From assembly GCA_934215405.1 (NCBI GenBank), contig CAKPZU010000027.1:1-19345 (forward strand): a DNA stretch of 19,345 bases, in the 5' to 3' direction. A program made the position numbers and the translations under genes. Source of the DNA: an uncultured Bacilli bacterium. Lineage in GTDB: Bacteria > Bacillota_I > Bacilli_A > RFN20 > CAG-631. The number at the start of each line of letters is the position of its first letter. Within the stretch, counting starts at the first letter, position 1. Under the pieces are notes generated by a model that did no database searches, was not told the DNA's origin, and worked only from the letters and a program-made list of their open reading frames with translations. Of this stretch, positions 1 through 9,282 are shown in pieces.

Positions 1-1619
1 TGTTTGTAATGTGTGACATTCCTGAATACGCTCAAACAAATAACAATAGCAAAATCAGGCCAAACATGGAGAATTACTATGAAATTTGCTATAATATAGC
101 TTCTTATTTAAAAAACAATGGTATTAAAAATGTGACTTATGAAACCTGGAATGAGCCTGATTTAGGTACGACATTTTGGGGTGGAAGCATGAGTGATATT
201 ATTGATACTTCAATTACTCAAACAAAAGCCATAAAAGATGCTGATCCGTATGCTACTATTTCATCTCTTGGCTTATGCTGGCCACTTGAATTTATTAACA
301 AAAAGAAAACTGAAGAAGATGGCACAATGACAAGTTGGAAAAGATTTTGGAGTAAAAGCTTAAATGAAAATGCAATGCCAGATGCTTTATCTTGGCACTA
401 TTATGGTCAAGTGGGTGGAAAAATGGAAGATAATGATGATATAACTACTGATTTTTCATATTGGCTATATAACATTAGAGAAGCATTTAACTCTACACAA
501 AATGGTTCAAATAAAGAAATTGATTATCCTTTAGATTTAAGTAAGGTACAACAATTAGTAACTGAATATCACGCTGCTAGCTCATTAGATTCACTTTCTG
601 ATACAACAAGTAACATTTCAAAAATGTATGACTCTATTCACTATGCTTTAGATGCAACTGATATTACCAAGGTTTATTGGGCTTGCTATTTATCTGAATA
701 CTTTGGTGTTATAGATAAATATAGCTATTTAAAAAATCCTGGCTTTAATGTTTTATATTCTTATGCTCGTTTACCTTTAAATGTAGTAAAGGTAGATAAT
801 TCTGATAATGATATTGGAATATTTAGTGGTGTTGATAAATCTCGTGCTGGTTTAATTATTTATAATAAAGCTAATGAAAATAAAGATGTTTTAGTTAACT
901 TGAATGATATTTTATTTAAAGCAAATGATATTACAGTTTATCAAATAGATAGTACTAATTTAGCTTATGCTACTGATATCGATTATCCATATATTAAATA
1001 CAAAAAAGAAAATATTACTAATAAGGATTTAAAGAACATAAGATTAAATCTTAATGGTAATATGGCTTATTATATTGAGGTTAATGATAATACTAATCAA
1101 AGTGAAATAGAAAAAGAAAGAAGTATTGGCACTATTTTAAAAAAGGAATATTACTATAAGGATAGGGGAAGCAAATATCCATATTCGGATTTACATAATA
1201 ATAGCTTAACAGCAACATTAAGCATGGCAAATAATTTAACTGGAGAAAGTGCAATTTCCACAATTATTGATGTTGATGAAAATGTTAATAAACTATCTTT
1301 AATCTATGAAGGGTTTGGTAATTTTATTAAAACAAATACAAGCTCACTTGGAGTAAAAATTGATTATTTAACAAACGATGGCTATAAAAATTCTACTTAT
1401 TATACAGTTGCTAATAATAATTATAATTTTGCTTTACCATTTGGAAATAGAAGCGTTGCTGAAAAAACAGTTAATATGGGTGATGATGTAAATGGAAGCT
1501 ATATTATAAAGCTAAAGGAAAATGCACCAAGCGATTGGAATGGTATTATTACAATGACTTATATAATTAAAGATGTTGGAATTGGTTCTACTTTAAATAT
1601 AACAATGGATAAGGAGTAA
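1..1619 (+). CDS. Clan GH-A glycoside hydrolase (GH39-like), 5' end outside window
   Basis: This is the C-terminal part of a retaining glycosidase with a (beta/alpha)8 barrel, probably acting on a xyloside or arabinoside. The frame is open from the first bases (Phe-Val precede the Met at 9), so that Met is internal and the real start lies upstream. Numbering from it, YETWNEPD places the likely acid/base at Glu49 (strand 4), LSWHYYG at about 128-133 is the strand-6 His motif, and LVTEYH places the likely nucleophile at Glu186 (strand 7). The WNEPD and TEY pattern fits GH39 best, but other clan GH-A families are possible. After about residue 270 the protein is beta-rich, as in the accessory beta domain of GH39, and ends with no anchor. 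Whether it is secreted cannot be seen because the N-terminus is missing. The stop lies four bases before the next start, and an AAGGAG site overlaps the end of this gene, so the two are co-translated. Confidence 0.75.
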   Translation, partial: FVMCDIPEYAQTNNNSKIRPNMENYYEICYNIASYLKNNGIKNVTYETWNEPDLGTTFWGGSMSDIIDTSITQTKAIKDADPYATISSLGLCWPLEFINKKKTEEDGTMTSWKRFWSKSLNENAMPDALSWHYYGQVGGKMEDNDDITTDFSYWLYNIREAFNSTQNGSNKEIDYPLDLSKVQQLVTEYHAASSLDSLSDTTSNISKMYDSIHYALDATDITKVYWACYLSEYFGVIDKYSYLKNPGFNVLYSYARLPLNVVKVDNSDNDIGIFSGVDKSRAGLIIYNKANENKDVLVNLNDILFKANDITVYQIDSTNLAYATDIDYPYIKYKKENITNKDLKNIRLNLNGNMAYYIEVNDNTNQSEIEKERSIGTILKKEYYYKDRGSKYPYSDLHNNSLTATLSMANNLTGESAISTIIDVDENVNKLSLIYEGFGNFIKTNTSSLGVKIDYLTNDGYKNSTYYTVANNNYNFALPFGNRSVAEKTVNMGDDVNGSYIIKLKENAPSDWNGIITMTYIIKDVGIGSTLNITMDKE

Positions 1620-1623
1620 GTTT

Positions 1624-4578
1624 ATGAAAAATAAAATTAAAGCAATAATTCTTGTATTAATAAGTGTTTTAAATGCTTTTATAATGATTTTTAATACTAA
1701 TACCTTAAAGGCAGAGGGTGAAAACGTGACTAGTCCAATAATTTGGTATGATTTTAATGATGAAGCTAATTATGGTAAGGATAAAGTAGGTAATGAGAAT
1801 CTAATTATTTATGGGGATGCTAATAATATTGTTAAGGGTGATAAAGGTATTTCCTTTAAAAACAATACAATGTATGCTAAATCAATTTCAGATAAAAATG
1901 ATTTTTCTGATTATTTAAGTAGCTTTACTATTTCATTATTCTTTAAGCCAACAAGCGATGCTTCAACAAGTAGAATATTATGCACAGGAAATTATCAAAA
2001 GCTAGATGGCTTTGTATTATTTTTAATCAAAAATGAAAATGGTTTATATTTAGTCCCAGATATTAATACAACATCAGGAATTAATGGTGTAAGTGATGGA
2101 CATTTTAAATATTGGTTTTTAATCGAAAATGTTTACGAGTGGCAACACTTTGCAGTTTCAGTGAATTCTAAAACTAATAAAATTATTTATTATTTAAATG
2201 GAAATGAAGTGGCAAATTTTAATAATGAGGTATTAATGAAAAACACTGATCAAGCATTCTCATTATTTGGAATTACACATACTAATGGTGGTGGACATAC
2301 TGATTTTTATAATGGCTTTTTAGATGATGTTAGAATATATGATTTTGCCATGAATTCTACACAATTATCTAAAATTAAGCAAGGTACTTTAACTGATTTA
2401 AATATAAATGAGGAAACAATTAGTAAAATAGAAATTGAAGATGCCAATGACATTGTTTTAAATTCTATTTTAAAGGATGAATTTGTATATAGGCAATTAC
2501 CAAAAAAAGCCATAATATACAGTAGTAATAATAATAAAAAAGAAGCTGATATTTTATGGTCAAGCTATAAAAATGAGATAAATAAAGGAAAAGCTTATGG
2601 CTATATTTTAAATTCACCATTTATAAATGATAAGGGATTATTAGTAAGCGTTGAATATAAAATATCTAATGATGCAGAACTTCCTTTAATTATGTCTCCT
2701 GTTTTTACTAATAATATGGTTTTACAAAGAGGGACTTGTCGTGTCTTTGGAATGGCTGGAAATACTTCTGTAACTGTTGAACTTGTAGGACAAGATAAAA
2801 AAACAGTAGATGTTAAAAATACAACCTTTGAAATAGAACTTAACTTAAAGGAATCAATTGTTCCTACACAATTAATAATTACAACTTTAAATGATGAAAA
2901 AATAGTTTATGATAATGTTTTAGTTGGTGAGGTATGGTATTGCTCGGGTCAATCAAATATGGATTTTAATGTCTTCCAAACATCAGGTGATACATTAAAT
3001 AAATTAAAAGAGGCAAATTATGAAAATATTCGTTTCATGAAAAGAAGCATGTATTCATCATTTGAACCAATTGATATCTATACTGATAAATGGCTTGATG
3101 CGAAAAATTTTAATGATGTACTTTATATGTCAGCTTTTGCTTCATCATTTGCTCTTAATTTAAAAGAAAACTTAAAGAATCAAGAAGGTAAAGATGTTCC
3201 TGTTGGAATTATAAGCGCTGCAATTGGTGGAAGTGGTATTGAGCAATGGCTATCAAAAGAAACTATAAAAGAAGTTGGAAGTAGAATAAATAATAATGAA
3301 GGTAAATATGATACTGAATATTATTATGGAATGAATTATTCAGTTAGAAACACTTCAATAAGAGGAATTTTATGGTATCAAGGTGAGGATAATGCCTTTT
3401 ATCCTTCAATGTACAAAAAGCAATTAAAAGGGTATGTAAAAGATATGAAGGCCATCTTTAATAATGATGATTTAGCCTTTATTATCGCTCAGCTTCCTCA
3501 ATATGATATAAACGAGTGGGTTGAGTTTAGACAAGCTCAATGGGAGGCTTCTGAAGAAATAGAAAACTTATATGTTTGCTGTGGCATTGACCTTGGTGAA
3601 TATCATGATATCCATCCACAAAAGGACAAATACTTATTTGCAACTCGTGCAGCTCAAATAGCATCAAAATATGTTTATAACGATAAGGATGCATCAGGTG
3701 TATCACCATATCCTACAAGCATTACCTATAAGAATAATAAAATAACAATTAAGGTATCTAATGGCTTAGAATTGAAAAGCAAATATAAGGGTGAAATAGA
3801 TGGCTTTGAGGTATTAGTTGATGGAAAATGGATGAATGTAAAGGCTACTATTTTAAACAATTCTATTGTTTTAGATGGATTTAATGGCAAAGCTAGTAAA
3901 GTTCGTTACTTTAATTTAGCAAATACTTCAAAATACGATAATAAAGGTGGCTTTAATTATATTTATAATAAATTTGATTTGCCTTTAGCACCATTTAATT
4001 TAGCTGTTGAAGCAACAAAATACAAAGTAAATGTTTCATCCCTTCATGGAAATGTTTCAACAACAAATGAATTTTATGTAGAAGAGGGAAAGGATGCTAC
4101 TATTAAAATTGATGTTGAAAGTGGCTATAAAATCAAATCAGTAATTCAAGATGGAAAAGAAATATTTATAAATGGAAATATTTTTACTACCTTTAAAATT
4201 AATAATGACAGTAATATTATCATTAACTATGAAAAAGTAAAAAGTGATAATAGGTTTAATATTGAAGTAATTAATGATAATTCATGTGGTGAGCTAAAGC
4301 TATCACAAAATGAATTTGCTAGTAACGAAAGCATTATTGGCCTTATTAATGTAAAAGAAAATTATGAAATTGATTATGTGTTAGTAAATGGCAATGTAAT
4401 AGAAGTAAATAATAATACATTTGTTTTAAATAATGCCAATACTAATTTAACTATTAAGGTTGTTTATAAAGAAGTAAATAACAAACAAGGCTGTAAAGGA
4501 TTTATTAATCCTCAAATATATTTATTAGCTGTTGCTTTCTTAATTTGTTTAAAAAGAAAAGAAATAAAAACATTATAG
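1624..4578 (+). CDS. Secreted LamG + SASA-type carbohydrate O-acetylesterase with InlB-like repeats and GCKG tail
   Basis: Multidomain surface esterase, 984 residues, probably removing O-acetyl groups from glycans outside the cell. Residues 1-30 form a signal peptide. A LamG/concanavalin-like domain spans about 36-257, ending in the typical LDDVRIYDFA strand. The SASA (sialate O-acetylesterase-like) region is about 352-795, with the nucleophile Ser444 in CSGQSNM, the WYQGED block at 584-589 and the catalytic Asp/His in DIHP (Asp662, His664). Two beta repeats of ~75 residues follow (about 800-876 and 878-950), resembling divergent InlB B-repeats. The C-terminus has GCKG (Cys957), a hydrophobic stretch and a basic tail. 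An AAGGAG site overlapping the upstream stop supports this start. The family acts on sialic acid, xylan or other acetylated sugars, so the name alone does not fix the substrate; the neighbours favour a plant glycan. Confidence 0.88.
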   Translation: MKNKIKAIILVLISVLNAFIMIFNTNTLKAEGENVTSPIIWYDFNDEANYGKDKVGNENLIIYGDANNIVKGDKGISFKNNTMYAKSISDKNDFSDYLSSFTISLFFKPTSDASTSRILCTGNYQKLDGFVLFLIKNENGLYLVPDINTTSGINGVSDGHFKYWFLIENVYEWQHFAVSVNSKTNKIIYYLNGNEVANFNNEVLMKNTDQAFSLFGITHTNGGGHTDFYNGFLDDVRIYDFAMNSTQLSKIKQGTLTDLNINEETISKIEIEDANDIVLNSILKDEFVYRQLPKKAIIYSSNNNKKEADILWSSYKNEINKGKAYGYILNSPFINDKGLLVSVEYKISNDAELPLIMSPVFTNNMVLQRGTCRVFGMAGNTSVTVELVGQDKKTVDVKNTTFEIELNLKESIVPTQLIITTLNDEKIVYDNVLVGEVWYCSGQSNMDFNVFQTSGDTLNKLKEANYENIRFMKRSMYSSFEPIDIYTDKWLDAKNFNDVLYMSAFASSFALNLKENLKNQEGKDVPVGIISAAIGGSGIEQWLSKETIKEVGSRINNNEGKYDTEYYYGMNYSVRNTSIRGILWYQGEDNAFYPSMYKKQLKGYVKDMKAIFNNDDLAFIIAQLPQYDINEWVEFRQAQWEASEEIENLYVCCGIDLGEYHDIHPQKDKYLFATRAAQIASKYVYNDKDASGVSPYPTSITYKNNKITIKVSNGLELKSKYKGEIDGFEVLVDGKWMNVKATILNNSIVLDGFNGKASKVRYFNLANTSKYDNKGGFNYIYNKFDLPLAPFNLAVEATKYKVNVSSLHGNVSTTNEFYVEEGKDATIKIDVESGYKIKSVIQDGKEIFINGNIFTTFKINNDSNIIINYEKVKSDNRFNIEVINDNSCGELKLSQNEFASNESIIGLINVKENYEIDYVLVNGNVIEVNNNTFVLNNANTNLTIKVVYKEVNNKQGCKGFINPQIYLLAVAFLICLKRKEIKTL

Positions 4579-4598
4579 AAAAGGAGAAGAAAGAATTT

Positions 4599-7235
4599 AT
4601 GAAAGCAAAAAAAATTGCATTAACTAGTTTGTTAGCCTTTTTACTAATTCCTTTAAATGGAATAGGATCTTTTAAAAATGTAAATGCCTTAGATGATTCA
4701 TTAATCGCGCATTATACATTTGAAGATGAATCAAATTTTGGTAAGGATGTATCTGGTAATAATAATGATTTATTAACTCATGGAAATGGCTTAAGTAAAG
4801 GTGTTCATGGTATTAATTTTGATGGAAACAGCGTTCTTTACGCACAATATTTAGATAATACTACATCAGATTTCGTTGATAGCCTTAACAATAATTTTAC
4901 AATCTCATTTTGGGGAAGAAGTGAGGGCTATCAAACTAGCTATTTTATAAATACTGGCTTTAGTGGAGATGGAGTTGGAATTACATATTGGGACAATCAA
5001 AACATTTCATTTAGACCAGGAACTAATGAGGATGATATTTTAACAAGATATACTGCAAATGCTTGGAATTTTTATACATTAGTAGCTTCAAATACTGAAG
5101 GTAAGGCCTACTTATATGTTGATGAAAATTTAGTAGCAACTATAAATAGAAAAAGTGAAAGCTTTACAATGAAAAACAATAATGAATTTGCTTCAGTATT
5201 TTCACTTGGTGGAAGAAGTATACCAAACTATGGCGGTGCTGGTTGGTTTGAAATGGATTCTCACTTTAAAGGCTCAATTGATGATGTAAGAGTTTATAAT
5301 AAGGCTTTAACAAGTGCTGAAATAAAAGGTGTAAAAAATGAAAGTAATATAGTAAGCAATGAACCATGTGATAATACCTTAAAAGAAGAAGAAGTAAGTG
5401 AAAATGGAAAACTAGTTGCCCATTATGAATTTAATAGCGATAATCCTTTGAAAGATAGTACTAATAATGGCTTTGATTTAGATTATTGTAAAATTGATAA
5501 TGGTACAGTTAGCTTTAATAATAATGAAGCAATTTTTAATGGTACAAATGCTTTATATGTAAAAGAGGATTTCTCTGATTATTTATCATCATATACCATT
5601 TCCTTATGGGTAAAATGTGATGGAAGCAATAATCCATTTTACATTATGTCAACTGGATCATATGAAAATACCTTCCATATATCTGTTGCATATAATACAC
5701 TTTATTATAACTTTGGCCCTAATAATAAAACAGCATCTGTTCCATGTGAGATAACAAATGATAAATTCACTAACATTATCGTTAGTGCAAGTAAAGAATT
5801 AAAAACTCTTCGCATTTACATAAATGGTGAAAAAAAGGTATCTTTAAAAAATATTAATCCTGATAATATTGGTTTAAATAATGATGCAATGGCTTTAACA
5901 ATTGGTGGTCAAGCAGATGAAAATGGTACTTCAGCTACATGCTTCTTTACAGGAAGTATTAAAGACGTAAGAGTTTATAATGACATGGTTAATAGCGAAA
6001 TGATTAATAGTATTTATACAAATGCTAAGGTAAATTATGATAATAAACTTGAAATTTTAAACGAAGGTATTGATACTGTTGTAAGTAATACAAACACGCT
6101 AGCTAATATTATTAATAGCCTAACTTCTAATATTAAGGTAAAGGACAATGATACTGCATATGATGTATCTGTTAATTACTTAAAAGAAACAAATAGTGAA
6201 ATTAGAGCTATTATTACAAAGTGTGATGCTAATAAATTATTAGAAGGCAGAATTGCTACTTTAAAATATTTACACAAGGTTGAATTTGTTGTTTCAGAAA
6301 ACGGAAGCATTAAAGTAAATGGCAATGATAAATATGACAATATCAATGCTTCTTATAATGATTTAATTACTATTGAAATAAAAGCTAATGATTATTATAA
6401 ATGTGATGTAATTAGTGTTGGAAATAATGAATATGAGGTTGTTGAAAATAAGGTAGTTATTCCATTTACTTATGAAATGATTAATGTTTATTTTGAACCA
6501 ATTACATATCATGTTACTTTAAATGCTAATGGTGGAGTATTAGAAGAAACTACTTATGAATTTAATATTTTAAATGATTTTGATTTACCTACTTTAACTA
6601 GAAATGGTAATTATATCTTTAAGGGCTGGTATTTAAATGATGATTTTAGCGGCAATGAAATAAAGGTAATAAGCGCTAAGGATTATGAAGATATTACCTT
6701 ATATGCTAAATGGATTCAAATTTTTGAAATTGAATATGATTTAGATGGTGGAGTTAATAATAATTTAAATCCTACAACAATTACAAGTGATGCTAAAGAA
6801 ATATCATTAATGGATGCTAGTAAGGAAGGCTATATCTTTAAGGGTTGGTATACTGATAATAGCTATACAACAAAAATAAACACTTTAAAGGATGTAAACG
6901 ACAATGTTACATTATATGCTTTATTTGAAGCAAAGGAAATAAAGGTTACATTCGTTTATAATAATGGAATGAATAATGAAACAAAGTCATTAAAGTATGG
7001 AGATACTTTAAGCTTACCAAATGATTTAACTAATAATGGTTATATTTTTAAGGGTTGGTATACTGATGAAGGCTTTACTACATTATTTGAAGCTTATACT
7101 ACAGTAAATAAGGATATAACATTATATGCTAAATGGGAAAAAGAAGAAAAACAAAATAAAGGCTGCAAGGGCGAAAATGCTTCTTATTTCATATTAGCAT
7201 TACTAGGACTTTTAATAATTAAAAAGAAGCATTAA
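4599..7235 (+). CDS. Secreted double-LamG adhesin/glycan-binding protein with three InlB B-repeats and GCKG tail
   Basis: Large surface protein, 878 residues, with no recognisable catalytic domain; probably binds glycans or the substrate surface. I choose the ATG at 4599 because it has an AAGGAG site at 4581-4586 and directly begins a signal peptide (MKAKKIALTSLLAFLLIPLN). An ATG 54 bases upstream, inside the previous gene, would add a lysine-rich extension and lacks such a site. LamG 1 is about 30-250 and LamG 2 about 270-477; each ends in a DDVRVYN or KDVRVYN strand. An unassigned stretch and one divergent beta repeat fill about 478-635. Three Listeria-Bacteroides (InlB B-type) repeats then start near 637, 710 and 781, each with YIFKGWY and a terminal LYAKW or LYALF. 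The tail has GCKG with Cys856, a hydrophobic helix and KKKH. It begins 20 bases after the preceding gene, so it belongs to the same operon. Confidence 0.87.
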   Translation: MKAKKIALTSLLAFLLIPLNGIGSFKNVNALDDSLIAHYTFEDESNFGKDVSGNNNDLLTHGNGLSKGVHGINFDGNSVLYAQYLDNTTSDFVDSLNNNFTISFWGRSEGYQTSYFINTGFSGDGVGITYWDNQNISFRPGTNEDDILTRYTANAWNFYTLVASNTEGKAYLYVDENLVATINRKSESFTMKNNNEFASVFSLGGRSIPNYGGAGWFEMDSHFKGSIDDVRVYNKALTSAEIKGVKNESNIVSNEPCDNTLKEEEVSENGKLVAHYEFNSDNPLKDSTNNGFDLDYCKIDNGTVSFNNNEAIFNGTNALYVKEDFSDYLSSYTISLWVKCDGSNNPFYIMSTGSYENTFHISVAYNTLYYNFGPNNKTASVPCEITNDKFTNIIVSASKELKTLRIYINGEKKVSLKNINPDNIGLNNDAMALTIGGQADENGTSATCFFTGSIKDVRVYNDMVNSEMINSIYTNAKVNYDNKLEILNEGIDTVVSNTNTLANIINSLTSNIKVKDNDTAYDVSVNYLKETNSEIRAIITKCDANKLLEGRIATLKYLHKVEFVVSENGSIKVNGNDKYDNINASYNDLITIEIKANDYYKCDVISVGNNEYEVVENKVVIPFTYEMINVYFEPITYHVTLNANGGVLEETTYEFNILNDFDLPTLTRNGNYIFKGWYLNDDFSGNEIKVISAKDYEDITLYAKWIQIFEIEYDLDGGVNNNLNPTTITSDAKEISLMDASKEGYIFKGWYTDNSYTTKINTLKDVNDNVTLYALFEAKEIKVTFVYNNGMNNETKSLKYGDTLSLPNDLTNNGYIFKGWYTDEGFTTLFEAYTTVNKDITLYAKWEKEEKQNKGCKGENASYFILALLGLLIIKKKH

Positions 7236-7241
7236 TTAATG

Positions 7242-7274
7242 TTGATGCGGCAATTTTTACCGCATCAATATTTT
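7242..7274 (+). terminator. Hairpin between the surface-protein genes and GH32
   Basis: A perfect 9-bp stem, TTGATGCGG at 7242-7250 and CCGCATCAA at 7260-7268, closes a 9-base loop and is followed by a short T run (TATTTT). It is GC-richer than its surroundings. The weak T tract suggests an attenuating rather than complete stop, so some transcripts may read through into the GH32 gene. Confidence 0.6.
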
Positions 7275-7293
7275 ACTAAAGAAAGGAAAAAAT

Positions 7294-8727
7294 ATGTTTA
7301 GACCTAAATATCATTTTACAGTAAAAGAAGGATATATGAATGATCCTAATGGCTTGATTTATAATCAAAAAACGAAGCAATATCACTTGTTTTATCAATA
7401 TTCAAAAAAAATAAATACTGATGAATACTTCGGCTCTTGGATTGAAAAGAATTGGGGACATGCAACAAGTACTGATTTAATACATTTTAAAGAAGAAAAA
7501 GTAGTTTTAAAGCATGATAGCATTGGCTTAATTTGGTCGGGTAGCAGTTTAGTTGATAGAAATAATGCACTTGGTTTATTTGATGAAAGTGTGGATACAG
7601 AAGATAGATTTGTTTGTGCTTATGCTTGTGCAAATGATAAGCCAATTAATAATTATGGAAAAATTTGTTGTTGTATTGCTTATTCTAAAGATGGTGGCAA
7701 TAATTATATAAAATATGCAAACAATCCAGTTATTGATAATTTAAACAATAAATATGATGAAGCCTTTGGTGATCCAAAAATTTTCTATTTAGAGGATGAT
7801 TATTATGAAAATGGTGGAATTTTTGTAATGATTACAGTATTGAAGGTTAGAATTTTTACTTCAACTGATCTAAAAAATTGGCATTTTGAAAGTGAAGGCG
7901 TTTGCGATAATGAGCCTTTTTATTCTGAATGCCCAGATATCTTTAAAATAAAAATAGATGGAAAGGATAAATATGTTTATTCAGGAGCAGGTAAATACTA
8001 TATAGTTGGTGAATTTACTCATGATGAAAACAATAGATTAATCTTTAAGACAGAAAGTAAAAAAATAGAGGTTGATAGAGGCAACTTATATGCAACGCAG
8101 CATTTTTATAATACAAAAGATAATCGTATTATTCAAATGAGCTGGATGTGTGACCATTCATCATTATCCTTACGCTTTTTAAATAAAAAATGGGATGGCG
8201 TTCAATCTTTACCTTTAGAATTCAATATGTATAAAAATAATGATGAGTATGAAATTACTTATTATCCAGTAAAAGAAATTGAAGGCTTTAGAAAAGGAAA
8301 ATCATTATCATTTAAGGAAAATAAAATAGTTAGAAATACATTAAAGGAACTAAAATCTTTAACACTTGAAAACTTTGATTTAGATGCTATTTTTGATGTT
8401 AGCGAAACAAATTCATTTATCTTTGAATTTAGAAAAAGCAAAGATGAAACAACAAGGCTTTATTATAATAAAGAAAAAAACGAGGTTGAATTAAATACAT
8501 ATTTATCAGGCCTTGTAAGCCATGAGCACCATCATATCAAATTAAAACTAAAGGATAATATTTTACCCTTAAGATTAATTGTTGATGTATCTGTTATTGA
8601 TTTATTTGTTGATAATGGAAAGCAATCTAAAAGTATTTTATTCTACCCAAATAAAAACTCTCAAGGATTTAAATTAAAGGTTGATGGAAAATTAATTATT
8701 AAAAAATTTGATATTTATAAAATATAA
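7294..8727 (+). CDS. GH32 family glycosidase (beta-fructofuranosidase-like), cytoplasmic
   Basis: A 477-residue GH32 enzyme, a family that cleaves terminal beta-fructofuranosides such as sucrose, sucrose-6-phosphate or fructans. It has no signal peptide, so it should act in the cytoplasm on an imported sugar. The N-terminal five-bladed propeller shows YMNDPNG (nucleophile Asp17), WGHATSTDLIHF and WSGSS blocks, and SECPD with the acid/base Glu212. The C-terminal beta-sandwich is about 340-477. One departure stands out. The family's RDP motif, whose Asp stabilises the transition state, reads FGDPK here: Asp160 is kept but the preceding Arg is Gly159. The enzyme may therefore have altered specificity or activity. 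An AAAGGA site at 7282-7287 supports the start. It follows the 7242 hairpin, so it may be transcribed partly on its own. Confidence 0.87.
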   Translation: MFRPKYHFTVKEGYMNDPNGLIYNQKTKQYHLFYQYSKKINTDEYFGSWIEKNWGHATSTDLIHFKEEKVVLKHDSIGLIWSGSSLVDRNNALGLFDESVDTEDRFVCAYACANDKPINNYGKICCCIAYSKDGGNNYIKYANNPVIDNLNNKYDEAFGDPKIFYLEDDYYENGGIFVMITVLKVRIFTSTDLKNWHFESEGVCDNEPFYSECPDIFKIKIDGKDKYVYSGAGKYYIVGEFTHDENNRLIFKTESKKIEVDRGNLYATQHFYNTKDNRIIQMSWMCDHSSLSLRFLNKKWDGVQSLPLEFNMYKNNDEYEITYYPVKEIEGFRKGKSLSFKENKIVRNTLKELKSLTLENFDLDAIFDVSETNSFIFEFRKSKDETTRLYYNKEKNEVELNTYLSGLVSHEHHHIKLKLKDNILPLRLIVDVSVIDLFVDNGKQSKSILFYPNKNSQGFKLKVDGKLIIKKFDIYKI

Positions 8728-8730
8728 ACA

Positions 8731-8761
8731 AAAAATACTAGTGCAAAAACTAGTATTTTTT
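8731..8761. terminator. Bidirectional rho-independent terminator after GH32
   Basis: Twelve-base arms, AAAAATACTAGT (8731-8742) and its exact complement (8749-8760), flank a GCAAAA loop. There is an A run on the left and a T run on the right, so it can terminate the + strand GH32 transcript and any minus-strand transcript from the decayed genes to its right. Confidence 0.88.
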
Positions 8762-8787
8762 AGCAAATATAATAATTTTATTATATA

Positions 8788-8910
8788 TTACTTATGAGCT
8801 ATAGGTCCAATAACCTTATGAGATTCATAAGCTTCCTTAAGATAAACTACATCCTCATTTGCTAATTCAACATCAATTGCTTTAATAGCATTTAAAAAGT
8901 GATAGTTCCT
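8788..8910 (-). pseudogene. Aldo/keto reductase, C-terminal remnant only
   Basis: About 35-40 codons on the minus strand end at a TAA at 8788-8790. They include AIDVELANEDVVYLKEAY followed by HKVIGPI. This resembles the extreme C-terminus of aldo/keto reductases, where a 'DVxLTxEDxxYLEEPYxPHKxxG' tail is common. The frame closes upstream at a stop at 8920-8922, and nothing of the TIM barrel or the catalytic Tyr/Lys/His remains. The remnant abuts, in a different frame, the end of a decayed cyclophilin-like gene, which suggests a deletion joined the tails of two former neighbours. Identification rests on remembered family sequence rather than an alignment. Confidence 0.55.
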
Positions 8911-9276
8911 TAAATTAATTTAAAAGTAATATTAAAATCATGATTTATATTTGCATTTTTTAAATTTGCGTTTTCATCAAGACGAGCAAGAAAAATTAAA
9001 TCAAATGAAAAAGTTGTCATATCTTTATAAAAAATGGCAATGTTATTCCAAGGCTTATAGATAACAATATCTCCTCTTTTTTGGTCACATCCTTCTTCAT
9101 TATTAATTTTTGATTTAGATAAGTAATCTTTTCACTATTAGCAAAATCTTTAAAGCTAAAAGTTATTGGTATACATTAATAAGCCTTTCTATTAAATCAT
9201 TAGCTGGAGTATTATTAGCAAGTGTTGCATAATCTTTTGTATCATTAAATGCTAATTCTAATCTTTTATTTTCCAT
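8910..9276 (-). pseudogene. Cyclophilin-like fold protein, broken by two frameshifts
   Basis: A minus-strand ATG at 9276 opens MENKRLELAFNDTKDYATLA, which runs to RLINVY and then reaches a stop near 9167. The protein continues in a second frame from about 9169 (PITFSFKDFANSEKITYL). It then continues in a third frame from about 9118 (EEGCDQKRGDIVIYKPWNN, then IAIFYKD) to a TAA at 8910-8912. The three pieces, read in order, follow the layout of the small bacterial cyclophilin-like proteins (about 110-120 residues), including the GDI..Y.PW.N.A.FYKD block. These proteins often sit beside reductases, which fits the aldo/keto reductase tail next door. Two separate frame changes make a single sequencing error an unlikely explanation, though homopolymer errors cannot be excluded. 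Confidence 0.72.
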
Positions 9277-9282
9277 TGTTAT

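Noticed and set aside
3527..3709. Minus-strand open frame inside the esterase gene
   Set aside because: It lies across the catalytic DIHP region of a well-supported gene and has no start signal or recognisable product.
4545..4598. Upstream ATG giving an 18-residue longer double-LamG protein
   Set aside because: It would lie inside the preceding gene and place a lysine/glutamate-rich segment before the signal peptide; the ATG at 4599 has a clear AAGGAG site.
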